A DNA stretch of 64,000 nucleotides. Origin: Sympetrum striolatum. Lineage: Eukaryota > Arthropoda > Insecta > Odonata > Libellulidae. Within the stretch, counting starts at the first letter, position 1. Every line of letters starts with the position of its first letter. The stretch covers positions 87,811,152 through 87,875,151 of the forward strand of contig OX388350.1 of the NCBI GenBank assembly GCA_947579665.1, in the 5' to 3' direction. Of the stretch, positions 23,101 to 36,479 are shown piece by piece. The notes under the pieces are model-generated. The model saw only the letters and a program-made list of their open reading frames with translations, ran no database searches and was not told the DNA's origin. The position numbers and the translations under genes were made by a program.

Positions 23101-26000
23101 CCTGTCTTGCTAAGCAAATGAAAATAACCTTTCAGGTTCATTCTTTGTAAATGATTTTAACGTAATTTATCCCTATTGAGTCTACTGATAATTTTAAAAT
23201 GGGGTGTTTGGGGCTCCAGATTCGAGGCCTTTTAAGTTGAATTGAAATTGCTTCTTTGACCCTAACAATAATGTATACAAATTGGTTCAAGAATCACAAT
23301 GATCAGAAATGTACCATCTGACTATAGGGGGCCAAGAAATAACCCCACAAATGGAAGTAGTAGAGGTACCAAGATCAAGGGTCTTAAAAATTACCACTTC
23401 AGCCATCTCCAAAAACTTCACACCTGTTGAATCGCATATTTCCACCTCCTTTTTCTTAGGAATGATCAAATTAGAGTCGAATCCAGGGTCATTCTAGAAC
23501 CAGAAATGCAGAGCCTTTCTTTGGCTACCCAAATCACCACACTTATAGTGTCTTTTAATTGTTTTCGAATTATGAATTTTATTGATATTTTTTTGAAAAA
23601 CAGTGACTTTCTGTACCTTTTTGGTCATGGCAACGTAAATAATTGAAATACAGGGTTTATCTTTTCTCTACAGTAACTGAATAGCTGCCTTAACTGATTC
23701 AATAACATTTGTTGTCACTGGTGCTTCTATTCAGTCAGAATAAAAATTCAAATTTCAAAAACTTAGGTGTCTTGAATTTTCTCAAAAGCTTTGAGCCCAA
23801 TTTAAAAAATTCTAAAATTTTTTCTTGGTGACTGCCCTAAAAACTTTCCCAATTCATCAGCTATTAACTTGTAAATTTTATTGAACTATTTTTACGACAA
23901 CATACTTAAATTAGATTTCAAACCTAGTAAGTCGAAAACTTTGATTTAACCCTTAATTAGTTGCACCAAAAATGTTACATAGGTAGTCACATGGTCTCTG
24001 GCCCAAAAATTCTCTGAATTTGATAACCCTTGAAATAGTAAATTATTTAGTTCATAAATGATCTCTTAGAAAAACAAATATAACTTTATTAATATATAAT
24101 CTTTTCCATTAAATATTAATATATATAAAATGTTTAAACAAACTAAAATTGCAGTTTCATATACAATAGATATTTTTTCTTACTAAACATTTATCTGGGA
24201 GTTTAAAACTTTCAAAATATGTGGAAGAATGTTTATTTTATTGATTTTGTTAAGAAAAATTACATTGTATTTTAAAAGCCATCTGTCCAAAAATAATAAA
24301 AATTTCTTTTACTCTTTTCGAAAAGATGTCAAAATTTTTGGTGTAAATAAATTGTGAATTTTCTTATGAAACTTTCAGTTTAGAGGTTTTTGAACATTCA
24401 AATACAATACAAATATTCAAGAGTATTTAGTTGAGATATTATACAAGGAATATTATCATTAATAAATATTCAAAGTTTTTTTAATGAAGAGGTTCAAAGA
24501 ATTCATATGAACGTGTCTAAATGATAGAACTATTGGAGTTACAGTGATCTCAGAGAGAATAAGACTTGTGGTAATTTTTAAAATGAGTTGGACTATCTAA
24601 TTATTTTGTCAGAGCATACGAAAATCAAAGGGGTTGTTATAATTTTTAACTTGAGATTATTATTACAAGATCAAACTAACAAGCATTGAATTTATCCTTT
24701 ATCATCAAGAGATATTTGACATTAACTTCTTATTTACAGTTGAAATAATGGTATAGTGAATAAAATTATATTTTTATAATGCAGTATCATCACTCCAATT
24801 CTCCAAAACAATGCTCAACTTCCTATGGCCATAAAACAAGAGATAGAATAGGGAGCTTAGGCTTGAAAATTATTTTAAAATTAAATCTAAATTCAAATGA
24901 CTAAATCTTAGTGAATCTTTTCAGTGTCCCACAGCATCATAAAATCAAGTGTTTGTCAAGTATTACAAAATTGAGAAAGGTTTCTAATCTGAAATCTATT
25001 GAAGTAACTGGTGAGCCTGTTTTAATTCTGTATGGTGCAGCTAAATGTTAATTCTTTCCACTCATTTGGCAATACATTAAGTTATCCAAAACTAATATAT
25101 AAGAATAATTATTATTGGAAAAATAAAAGCTTTTCTCCATTAAAAAAGATACAGTAATAATAAGTTCATAATTTAAAGGCTATTGATATGATTAGGTAAT
25201 GATAGCATATAGAATCCTGTTTCTTGGTAGGATTAAGAGAAAGTGTCACTGAACCATATTAAACATCACTTATACTTGCCCAGCAATAATTACCATTTTT
25301 GTGTGTGTAAAAAACACACCAATGTCATGAGTGTTTTATGTGAAATATATTAAATTATAAGTGATTTAATGCTATTCTAAATTTTCTATGAACAAGAATT
25401 CAAAAATGTCTACAAGTACCATTACAGTCAATTCAATCAGCAAAATAAACCGTAACTTAGTCTAGACCGGGTATTTTTATAATTTAACATCAATGGTAAC
25501 ATTCACAAAAATCTCAAGGATTTCACAATTTTTAATTATCAATAAATACCATATATGTTTCACATCCTCCTAGAAGACCCTTTCAAACCAAAAGGTTCTG
25601 TAATAATGCATCTTGTACATGATGTTAATTAAATTTAATATTTTCCTATTTATTAAATAACAGCAAAGTCTTCAATGGACAGGCAACATATGTATGAAGA
25701 TGGAATAATTATTATTAGAATAAATTTCATTCAAATTTTAAATGAACTGCTGAGGCAACCGCACATATTTTAGCTTCTCAATTTAATTCAGCTATGATTA
25801 AGTCTTACTTTTCCTTTTACATTTGAGCTATTACAAATAACATACGCAGGGATCAGGATAATGTATCATAAAGAACAAAAAATAAGTTCAATCAATAGAA
25901 TTTTATTTTGTAAATAATTAATTTTACATTACATAAAATGTCTCCTTAATTCTATGTGGATGATTAGAACAAGTACAGAGGTTAAAGAATAGAGATTCAG
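23100..26000. other. AT-rich intergenic DNA, no gene recognised
   Basis: Very AT-rich sequence with only short chance frames. A small hairpin of GTGTGT/ACACAC occurs near 25300. I saw no exon with coding character, no terminal repeats and no transposase motif. Confidence 0.55.
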
Positions 26001-26005
26001 TTAAA

Positions 26006-26237
26006 TCATCTTACTGGTTCAACATCATCATAAACTGCAACCAAAGCTCCCCTCGGCTCAAATGCATTTATTAACCTCTAAAATATCAAAACAATTAATT
26101 AAAATTAAAGTAATTAATAAATTATAAATGCAAACTTCAGCTAAAAATACACAGACCACGATGCCTCTGATACCTTTTTAAGTGCTATATTTAGAAATGC
26201 ATAGTTTACAGTGATGAGACCAAAGAGAAGGTTAAAC
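26006..26237 (-). CDS. Last two exons of a small unknown, probably membrane-anchored protein
   Basis: Exon 26174-26237 (64 nt) starts after TTATTTAG and ends at a GTATCA donor. Exon 26006-26077 (72 nt) starts after ATATTTTAG and ends in TGA. The phases agree exactly: one base, then 21 codons, then 24 codons including the stop. The product reads FNLLFGLITVNYAFLNIALKK followed by RLINAFEPRGALVAVYDDVE and PVR. The first exon is a plausible transmembrane helix followed by basic residues; the second is a mixed, protein-like sequence. I do not recognise the family. The 5' exon or exons were not found; a GC-rich spot with ATG at about 26535 (minus) may be the start region. Confidence 0.5.
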
Positions 26238-26499
26238 CTAAATAAAAACTTTTCATTCCAGCATTGGAACAAAGTTCTACATAATTATTATGGAGACTCA
26301 TTCTTTATAAGCTTTCTGGCTACAATAGAATAACAATTGTAATTGTGAGGAAGAGTAAACTCCTGTAAACTTTATGGGCTACTTCTACTTCTTGATTTCG
26401 TACGAAATGAAAGTCTCGACCTATCAAAAACAGACAATAGTATATATTTTCAGCAATTCGCCGCAACTTTAATGAACACTTTCTGGAATTCCGAGTAAA

Positions 26500-27300
26500 C
26501 ACTTCAATTACTCTGCAGCTCCAACAGAATATTCATTTCTAGCGCCTCCTAGCAGAAGCTGGCAGCCCTGGCAACCTAGTTAAAACAAAACGACCGCGCA
26601 TTTGCAGTAACGGCTTATTTATCACCTTTGTTACAAATTACGTTAAGATTTAATTTGCAAAAACTATAAAATACCATAACTATAAAATATCATCCAGAAA
26701 GCAACTGTAACAATTTCAACATCCAAACTTCTATCGCAACAAGTTTTTCGTCGCGGGAGAGACTAAAGTTTTGACTACATAAATTGTGCTACAAGACCAC
26801 GTTTACGTTTCTATTAGTATTTTACAAAGTTTTGGTGGTTGTAAATTAAATATTTTCGCGCGTTGAGCAAATGAGGAAGAAAGCTAAATTTAATTGGATC
26901 AGTAAAGAGTAATGGAAGTTAAAAATATATATAGAGGGTTATTTTTCACTTTCTTTCAATTTCCACTATGCATTTTCATTACTCCAATAGCAAAACAATC
27001 TTTACTTTTTCTTGAGAATTGTTATACGAATATTAAAAATTTCAGCAACATTGAAAGCTTTAAGTCTTAACTTTGGCTGTTCGAATCTGAAACTACCATA
27101 AAATAGACTGTAGTATACCACGTATAAAATTGTTTACACATGCTCGTGTTGGCCTGACAAGCTGTTTCCGGAATAGGTAAAGTGAGATAGTAAGAACTTA
27201 TCGATTCACGATCACAGAGTCGAATAAGCCAAAAATTAGTTGAAATCTTTATTTGCAATAAAAATAAAAGTAGAGCGTTAAGGAAATTCGACAACATTGG
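26500..27300. other. Intergenic DNA, possible promoter side of the 26-kb minus gene
   Basis: A short GC-rich patch at 26520-26600 interrupts AT-rich DNA. It would fit an upstream exon or promoter for the minus-strand exons at 26.0-26.2 kb, but no consistent exon could be joined. Confidence 0.3.
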
Positions 27301-30300
27301 AAAAATGTGATAATTTCTTCTGTTTCATTCAAAGCAAAGAACGAGTCGACGGACGAGATCTTAAGCCTCAATAGTCCACTCACTTTTAACTCTCTCGGTA
27401 GTCTTTTAGTTTCTCTGAAAGAATGGCTGGAGCTGGAGACAACGGCGTCGCAGGATGACGTCTCTGCCTTGCTTCTAGATTCCAGGAGTCATGGGATGCA
27501 ATTGTTTCGCTGCTGCTGTAAAATAAAAAAAACAAGTTGTTCACCCTCTGCTAGATGCTCTAATATCTAAAAATTAGTTTGAAAATTGACGTGAATCCAT
27601 CTCTTGCAGCAAAATAATTTACAATAATTAAGCTTTCTACATAGAAATACTTTGCACAGGTTTCCAAATCACGCAAAGGCGTACTGTGCTCGACTCGTTT
27701 CCCTTTTTTTTACAGTGGTAGGGTTCGCCTGCTAAGTGGAACTGGAACCAGATATTTCGGGGACGTCGCGACATCAGTTCCATTTAGCAAGCCCTATAAA
27801 ACCACAGTGCGGCTGTAGCATGAAAACCACAGCCACGGAAAAGATAGAAGAGAGACTTTTAGAAGACTAATTAAGTTTAATTCTTTAATGGCTAAAGAGC
27901 CGGTGTGTAGGAGTGTGTGTAATACCTATTACCTTAATTTCCCCTCTCCCCCCAAATCGTAGACCTGTTCTTTAATGCCCGTTGGATGGGCCCATTTCTA
28001 AGAAAACCTGCCGCCTGAGCTGAAAGACGACGAAACCCTTACCTTTAGCTGAGGAATTCCTCCTGCGGCGGTAGAACTCTGCTTTCCATCGGCGTACTGA
28101 ACCTCCTCTTGCGGTCACTTTCACTATTTCACTAGAATGACCATATCACATAACACACACAACACTAATTCCCGATCATCTGCACCGGACCGCTGCAACA
28201 AGCGCTCCCCCAAGGTTGCCTTTCTCCGAGCGTTTCTCTCAACTTCGCTCGGCTGTCTTCTCTGCCATGGATTTCTGTGGCCATAGTGCTTCAATCTGCA
28301 TCGCTGAACCGTACATTTCTCGAAAAAAAAATTAGTCGAGAAGCTGCCCGTCATACAATGCGTAATTTCAACTGCTGATGATCAGTCCCTTTACGAAGAA
28401 GATAGAGGAACTCAAAGCGGCCTTCGGGGATCAACTAACTGTTGAACTCGGGATCTACTCTCAGTCGTAGCAGTTTCACCATTGGTAGTCAAATCGAAGT
28501 CTGAATTCCTTGGACGTCAGAGGGAGCGCCTCCGCTCGGTTGTTAAGGAAACTGCCCAAGTATCTTCTGGAGCCATGAAGGTACGTTAAACGAAAGACCC
28601 CAGCTGCCAGATATGCTGCCCCAATAGCATCAGCCAGACGCACTGCCTCATTCTTCCTCCGGGCGATATATTTTTCGGTGGATGAGATAGATCTCGTACA
28701 GCGGCCGCAGCATGGCACAATAACGACTAGCGATGGAAGATTGTAGCAGTCGGAGAAGTTCTCGATGGCTTCGATGAGACTTCAGGCGAGAAACTGCCTT
28801 TCGCTGAAAGTAACTTCAGAAATTTCTACTGTTGCGAACATTTAGTCGGTCGAACCTCTCGGGTCAGGCGCTAGACAAGGAATGGACGGAGCGTCGAATT
28901 CTCCGGGAATATATTCTAGTAGTTGGGGGTGGAGGGACGATAGGAGGAGGGAGGGAAGAAAAAGTTGAAGAAGGTTTTCGCGTAACGAAACCTCTTCGCG
29001 AATTACTTCAAATAGGTATTGGTAGTAAATCTAATTTATTTTTCTTCCTTATTTAAATGCCACTATCGACACTTGGTGATAATGATTTAATCGGATTTTC
29101 TTCTCGCCACCGGGCGATTAGCCGCAAATGAAGCATTGATATACCCAACTATTTCACGGCAGCCACCACGAATCACGAATACGAATGCACGAATTCCAAT
29201 GACGATTATTCCTCTTGACCACATGGTCTCTTTTTTGCTTCGGAAGAGATTAATGTGATACAATTCGACTTCCGGAGCATGACTGCGTCCAATCTCATCT
29301 GAAAGAGTTTCGCGAAATTTTCTGGAATTCGCGAATTACACCGTATGATTTGCAGGCAAAAGCGTAGGTCAGAGAAGATATTGCCGATACCACTATTCTG
29401 ATTGGGCAATCATTGGCAATCCATGGCGTGTGTGGTGACTGCGGTTGCATCGGAATCGCCTGAAATTTTTCTCTACAGTTTAGTATTTAACTACTTTTTT
29501 TGCAGATTGAAGAACTTCTTTATTGCTGTATAAGTGTCAGAGGAATCCTACTACTAATTTAATTGGTTATTGGCCTTGATAAGACACTTCGGATTATAAT
29601 CCTCATTTACTAGGATGACCATGCATTTTCCCTAATTCGCTTAGTTTTCGTCCTTCAAGAATTCTCTCCTTCTCGAGACCGAATAACTCTAAATAGAAGA
29701 CTTATAAGAGGAACCTTATCGTAACACAGAAAATTGTTTTAAAATCATTTGCCCTCCGATGAGGGCCTCTACTATCTTCCGGAATCTTTTTTAACTCCGT
29801 GATTTTCCTTATCTTTTTCGTTTCTCCCCACGAAATCGAAATTGAGTAGTCAATTCGCCCGCTCTCAAACGCTTCCTCATGCGCTGTGCAAACTGCTTGG
29901 GTAGATACGTCAACTTACTTTTGGGAGTGTAAAATGCCTCCGTTTTTTGACAGCTTGATAAAGAAGCCGAATCCTCTCACAGCAGCGGAATATTAGATTT
30001 CTTATTAGAGAAAGTGATAAAACTTTGTTATCCTAATCCTAATATTTCGTCAAAAGACCTCTGATAATATTCGTACTTGTTGGATTGAGAGGCTTATAAT
30101 AATAAATTCAAGAGGAGAAAGGAAAAAGATTTTGGTTTTCAAAGATTTAATCATTCTTATAAGTGATGCATGTAAGATTTACTTGCACTTTGAGAAACGT
30201 ATAAGTATAAAAAATCTGAATAGTAATTTTTAATTCTACGAGTAGCTTGGTTTTCAAAATTCAAAAATTACTTTCATCCCAAATTCCTTACCAACTCAGA

Positions 30301-31800
30301 TTTGGAGGAGCGACAGTAAATCGCATTTCAGCAACAAAACTCATTTCATGTATGGATTTTGCTAATGAAAAACTTCGTCCTAGTGTTCCTGGGATTGAAA
30401 ATTGCGAATGGTCCGTGAGGTGAAACGATAGCGCCTGCTGATCAAGTGTATATAAGGTTCGAGAATAATCCCTTAAAAATAACGTGGATGTATTCACTTT
30501 TACTCCATCAAATTAGGCTCGCAGTATGACGCAATGCCACACCGATGAACACCTGGTCGTATCTCCATTCTTCGAGAGGAGTGCCTTTAACGACCTCTGG
30601 TTCTGCAATATGTCAGCCCACAAGCAGTCCTTCCACCGAATTATTTCCCTTACGTTACCATCGCTTCACCGAGCGAAAAAGGTGCATTATCATTTGAGTG
30701 CGGATCCGCGATTCTCATTCATTATTTGAAACAATTGCTCAGCTAACAAAAGTTCAGCGTGCCGCTAAGTCCAATTTAATGCGTGTGCGAGAATGTCGGT
30801 TTCCCTTGCTCTGCGATCCGGTACCAAATCCGATTGCGCTTGGATGTGCGGGAGAACAGCTGATATTTTGCCTCGGAGTCGTTTCTTTCCAAGAGAGCGT
30901 TAACGCTGAATCTTTTTTCAGTTCTTTCTGGAATATTTGAAGGGACGTATAAATCCGTATATCTAAGCATCATCTCAACTGGCATTTCCTTCTCTGCTCA
31001 TTTTACTTACGCCTCATTTAAACCATTTTAGATCGACATTACATGTCCTTTGAAGCTTTCGAAAAACTCTTTCAAATTATCGATTTATCTTTTATTTCGC
31101 TCGTCTTCAGCTCAACACCTATACGATTTTTATATTTAGGTTTATTGTGTTTCTTATGCAAGTATTCGTATTTCGCGTAATTGGCTTTGTGGTCGCCTTC
31201 GTATTTAAAAATTGGTAGATAAAATGTTCACCTGCAATTTTATTCCATTCACCAATATTTTTGAATCATTTTAGCTGTATTTTACTTGATAATCGTTTAC
31301 TACTATTTTTGCGTTATTCTTTTTAAGTCCTCATCTGGACGATGGAATCACTTCATATGTTCTTTGATTATTCTTACACGTATGCAAATTTATTTCTTCG
31401 ATAAATTGCGCCTAATTGTCCAGATGAGATTGGCCGTCTTTGATCGTTCACGAGACGCCTTCGTGCTCCGCTGAGAGTATTTCACCGCAATGAAACCACC
31501 TGTTCACGGGAAATAAATCGAAAATCTCTAGGAATCTTTTATTACTCTTTTATTCTATTACCATTTATCCTTCCTATGATAACATCGAGGCCTCCTTAAC
31601 AGCACTGCTCGGACGAGCCACCCTTCTCCGAGAGAGGGTCGCAGTCGGTCGAATGCAGCCAAGAGACCGAGGCAGGGAGCGTTCCATGCGCCTCAGAGAA
31701 CACCAGCACCGCGTCACTCGTACACAACTTGCCGCCCCCTGTGTTAGGAAGATGGAAGTTGCCTAAAGGCAGAGAATTTCCAACAGGGAAAACAAACTTT
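27300..31800. other. CpG-richer unique region, no gene resolved
   Basis: This block has clearly more CpG than its surroundings, for example at 27330-27480, 27740-27780, 28030-28330, 28500-28900 and 31600-31740. Frames up to about 90 codons occur on both strands but lack splice-bounded or family-specific sequence. It could hold a promoter or noncoding first exons of a gene extending outside the window. A short inverted repeat of TGCTAARTGGAACTG lies at 27732-27790. Confidence 0.4.
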
Positions 31801-32039
31801 AATGAAGGTAGTGAGACTTTCAGACTATGTAAAAGAAAATGTACCGCTAGGTCTCGAAATAAGGTGAAAATATACAAAAAGCCAAAAACAGACGTGAAGA
31901 AGAATAAGTTACGATAAAAAAGGCGTCTCAGATATTCAAACGTGATTGACCTACTACAGGCATTTCAGCGGCCAAGTCACTCAAGGGGTCCTGCACACCT
32001 CGGATGTCAAATCGCTGCCATCCATCTGCAGAGTCTCAT

Positions 32040-32330
32040 TATTAGCTATTCATAGTGGTTTGTGGTTCCTCATACCACACTATGATGAATTAAATATATT
32101 AATTTGTCATTTGGTACATGATAGAGAAAACTGTATCTTACATTAACTTTTGTCCCAGTCTTGTGATGAAAGGATACCCACTGAGGGCTCTTATCAAGGT
32201 CTCTCCTTAGAGAAGTGTGCTTCACTTGCGTATTCACAGCATTCTGGCTCATTGTCAGTGAGAAAGCAAGATACGTCATTCTGCCTTGTAATCCTCATTC
32301 CTCTCTTCAAGTCTATATAAAATTATGAAG
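32040..32330 (+). repeat. Dispersed repeat family X, copy A
   Basis: Sequence from TTTGTCATTTGGTACATGATAG onward aligns with 44600-44900 over about 250 bp, including the shared TGACTTTTG-like, CATTCTGGCT and ATTCCTCTCT blocks, at moderate identity. No terminal structure was seen. Confidence 0.55.
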
Positions 32331-33376
32331 AGAACATGTAATTCTTATGGTCCAGTGTATTTCTTACGAGAAAATGTTCTGACTTGCATAAAAAAGTATA
32401 GTTGGCGAAAACTGATTTTGAAAATACTGAGCATTGAGTAAAAGTGACTCCGGGTAGCATAGAGTTACTTCGACAAGCTTTAATACCATCAAAATGGAAA
32501 GGGAAATAAGGAAGTAATACTTTCAAGAAGATAAGGGATAAGATGGGATTTTCTTTGAAACAATGTTTCTTGGAACATCTTTCGAGTTACACATTAGTTT
32601 CTAGCATCAAATTCTATCTCATTTCATGCTCTTGCTAACTGTGTTATCAATTTCCTGTACAGAAAGTTTTGGAGACAATCGTCCATGGGTAATATATGGG
32701 AATGTCTACAGTTTTCGGTAAAATGCATTGAGAAATGTGTCCGCCTTCTACTTTTCGTTCTATTTCGGTGGAAGTGAGAGAAAGTTTCTGAGGAAATGCT
32801 GAATTTATTTAGTGAAGCATCCGATGGCTTTGAAGGCACGAGATCTCGATCTTTCTTTTCTAAACGATTACGAATAAATAAAATATTTAGTGTCTATTAT
32901 AGACAAATGTAAGTCGAAGAAATTTATCTTTAAATTTATCTTAAAAGCTTACTCTTTAGGAATGAAGTTGGCTCAAATGAATCTGCTACCCATTCTTCTA
33001 AGGAGTTTTAAACAGAATAGCTAGAATTTTTGCGAACAGTTTTGCCAGTCGTTGGCGAAGTGCAAATGTAGTAGAGATGCGGTGGGGACTTGAAATAAAA
33101 CAATGCATTTCTGTCAGGAACCCCGAGCAAACTCGCAAGAGGAAATTAAAGAGAGAAAGGATAGAAGAAACCTAGAATAAATCTAGAATAAAGGAAAGCA
33201 ATTATTTAATTTTAAACCAACAAATCATAGTAGCAGCAGTCACAGTTCATGTTCTGCCTTCGAATGTAACTGCATCAAAAGGATTGAAGATATTAGAACA
33301 AATATTCTTATTTATTTATGAGACATGGCAGACAATGATTTTGGAGAAAGATCTTATGCTTTCCCGGTGTATGCTG

Positions 33377-33522
33377 CTCAGGAACTTTTCTTGGGTTCTC
33401 AACCGGGTCAATGTGTTGGAAAGCTCCGACGTTTCGACAGCAACCCCTGCTGCCATTTTCAAGGAAACGTCGAAGCTTTCCAACACATTGACCCGGTTGA
33501 GAACCCAAGAAAAGTTCCTGAG
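33377..33522. repeat. Near-perfect palindrome with hammerhead-like core
   Basis: Arms 33377-33434 and 33465-33522 are complementary with only about two mismatches. The 30-bp centre, read on the minus strand, gives TTGAAAA (33456-33462), T, a 7-bp stem GGCAGCA/TGCTGTC with one G-U pair, then GAAACGTC (33428-33435). This is the same layout as at 12.1 kb and 5.1 kb, with two core substitutions (C3 to T, G8 to A). It is probably the fused terminal repeats of a Penelope-like element (inference). Confidence 0.65.
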
Positions 33523-33562
33523 CAATGATTTTGGATGTAGAAAGTATTTCCAAATATATTAC

Positions 33563-33700
33563 AGATTTGGGTACTCCATGATAAATTAATCGCGAGAGTA
33601 ACTGCGAAATATTTCTCCGATTTTACTGTCATTAAGCTTACTCCACAGAGGCTGTACGAATAACTATTTATTATACATATCTTTCGAAGAAGTTAACTAC
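33563..33700. repeat. Dispersed repeat family Y, segment 2 of copy A
   Basis: GGGTACTCCATGAT and the next 115 bp align with 48072-48190 at roughly 70% identity, ending in the shared TACGAATAA and ATCTT blocks. A related upstream piece lies far away at 27570-27750, while at 47850-48190 both pieces are adjacent. Confidence 0.55.
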
Positions 33701-33710
33701 TGAGGCGACT

Positions 33711-34991
33711 CCTATGAAAAAAATGTATAAACCTGTATAAAATTTTTATACATTCTTATACAATTGTATACAATTTGTATACAATGTATACAGACCTGTA
33801 TAAATTACCAAATGTATCAAGCCGTGGCTGTATAAAACTTAATACAGGATGTATACAGTCTATACAATCTGTATAAAAATTTATGCAATTTTCATAGCCT
33901 GCTTACAATTTAATACAATCTTAATGAGGGCTGAGTTCAAACTTTGTTTAGGTGCTATTTAACTAACTCAGCCTTTATGAAGCTAATATACAACGTCATA
34001 TGTGATTAATTAGTTCAAAAACGTTATTTTATATTATGCAGATCTAAAACTAATAGTCTTCTTTTTACTACTCCATCTTCATATCTGGTGCTGTAACAGC
34101 AGAGAAAACTAAACTGAAGTAAATTTAGGATGTTATAGTTCCTCAGCTCTTAAAATATTTTCCATAGTTAGGGCAATCCAACCACAGCCTAACTCGTGAA
34201 ACAATATTATTAATATCACGTGTTTCCACAATTGACAACATATCTAGGTCTATAGGAAAAATTTTTACAGCAGGTGTAAAGATGTACTTATATAGCCTTA
34301 GAATAATATAATTCAATACTTTTAAAGACATAGTTCACACTAAGTTTTGTAATGATCTCACATCAGTATGTCTAAATTATGTCGATCACATCTTTTTGGA
34401 GTATACAACATATATGACAAAGATATACCTTCTAACTGATGAAGTTTTCTCTTGGCAAATGAATAAACACTACTGATGCTATGAGTACATAAATATTGAA
34501 ATATAAATCTTGAGTGGAGCTTGGTTTTTAGCATTATTAAACAGCTTTATTATCAAATAGAAATGATCAAAGAAAAAATAACAACTTTCATACAGAATTA
34601 CATGAAATGCAATTTTTATTTGAAAGACAGAGACAGGTAAACAATACAATAACTCGATTACCAACTTCATAGATTTATTTCAAAGCCATTTGGCAACTCC
34701 ACCGCCAAATCATCAAAATATAAAATTTTACTTAAAAGACAATTGCAGTTAACTAATTCATAAACATTAGTGGAATCCAGTTTTTTAATGTGAGGTAACC
34801 TAAATTTATGAGATCTGTTTACAAAGCACTGAGTATACATTTTATAAAACTGTATACATTTTATAAAACTGTATACATTTTATAAAACTGTATACATTTT
34901 ATACGTTTCAATTTTGTATAAAACCCTGTATAAATTTTATACAAAATTTTGTATACATTTTATACGGGGTTTTATACAATTTTTTCATAGG
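33711..34991. mobile_element. 1.28-kb terminal-inverted-repeat element rich in TATAC motifs
   Basis: Both ends read inward as CCTATGAAAAAAWTGTATAA, followed by CCTGTATAAAAT-type repeats. The left block (33711-33900) and right block (34840-34991) are dense with GTATAC/TATAAA iterations. A triplicated CTGTATACATTTTATAAAA unit lies at 34848-34900. Inner minus-strand frames (34331-34143, 34670-34479) look protein-like but match nothing I know. No clear target duplication was found. Confidence 0.65.
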
Positions 34992-34999
34992 GGGACATT

Positions 35000-36470
35000 T
35001 AGCAGTAATTGCCAATCGTCGCACCTTTCGTAATTGTATGTATTCCGTCTATTTCGTACCTACTTACTTGTAAATGCATAACTATTTGTTATTTTTGGTA
35101 TGATATTTATATCATCGGTTTCTCTTCTTGTCTTTTAAATTTAATTTAACACTTTTTCATTACTAAAATTAGTTTTTCTCACTATAGGTTTTGCAGTTTT
35201 TACACACCCCCTTTCTTGAGGGTGTTTTACTGCAGTGGCATTTTTTCCTAAGCTTTAAAATTAGGTTTTTTATTAAATCCGCAAAGTGGTCTTCTACTGT
35301 GTACTATTTTAAAGCTTTTTTTAATTTATATGACGATGGGTTGAGACATTTTCGTCTCGATTTCGACCAGAATACAATCCTTTATTATTATTTTAAAGTA
35401 TATACTAGATGACCCGGTGAACTTTGTACCACTTACAATTTATTTGATTATAACTTTTGATCAGCGATTGTCAGTCCTAATCAACTTTCCAACTTCAATT
35501 CATTGAGATCAATACTGGCTGCATCCTGTAGGCCGAGCCTGTGATACGTATGATCAATATCTCACTTTTTCTGGGGATATCCCGTTAGGGTTCGTAAGTA
35601 TTGAGAAGGATGAGCCAATGACACATGCGGTTAAAGCTGAGAGCTTTTAACCATCTACGATGTGAAAAATGTGTATAGGGGAATGCCTAGCTCCTAGATT
35701 TTCAGATGTAACATTTGTATTAACAAAATGGAAGTGACACCTATTTCTATGCTCGTATTCATTATATTTGAACAGGGCTTGAGACTAATGAGGTCTCAAG
35801 CAAATCCGTATCACCAATGCAAGGTGTTCCTCATCTTGTCAGTCTAGGGGAGCTACACAATATTACAGGGTAAGTATGTTGATAATTGTTTGTTCAAGTG
35901 TCCTCTGTGAAGTCTCACTTCAGGAACACCGAATAAATTGTATCTGTATGCGTTCCTGTTACGTTAATATTCGAACCACTCATTTACGAGTATTTTAAGT
36001 AACATTATATACTCAACCTAGAGTTTTTTATTTGGAGAAACTGTCAATAAAATAAATATGGTTACATAAAACTTAATTGTCATATGTTGGTCCCTGCACT
36101 TATCCCTGTAAATACTTAGCACAAGGAAATGCTAAACAATCATTGAATATTTTCCTTTTCACCTGAAATCTATTTTTAATTCCAACCGTTATTTTTATTT
36201 AGGCCTTACGTGTTAACGTACTTATACTTTCATCCTTAAAGATTATACATGAACGGCACAATGAAGCAGTGGGGTATGGAAGGTGATATTGTTGCTACTT
36301 ACCTAATCTAACTTAATAGCTACTCTAATGGACAGCAGAAGGACAACCAGAAGTATGTATCTTTTTAGGAAACAGTGGTATCGATGCATGATTGATTTCA
36401 ACATGCAAAATTTCCATGAAGTTTACTAAATCAATCAACTTAAAGCATATTTATCACAAATGAAACACAT
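35000..36470. other. Intergenic DNA with a possible repeat starting at about 35405
   Basis: No gene was seen. At 35405 the sequence CTAGATGACCCGGTGAACTT resembles a CTGACCCGG phrase common in insect repeats; the family is not certain. A 9-bp-arm hairpin (GCTTGAGAC ... GTCTCAAGC) lies at 35777-35801. Confidence 0.35.
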
Positions 36471-36479
36471 TAATGGTTA

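Noticed and set aside
22917..23150. 77-codon + strand frame
   Set aside because: It is antisense to the BEL/Pao integrase relic, which has the recognisable motif.
27732..27790. Inverted TGCTAARTGGAACTG pair as a transposon terminus
   Set aside because: Only about 15 bp long with 28 bp between the arms and no flanking duplication; kept only as a note in the regional entry.
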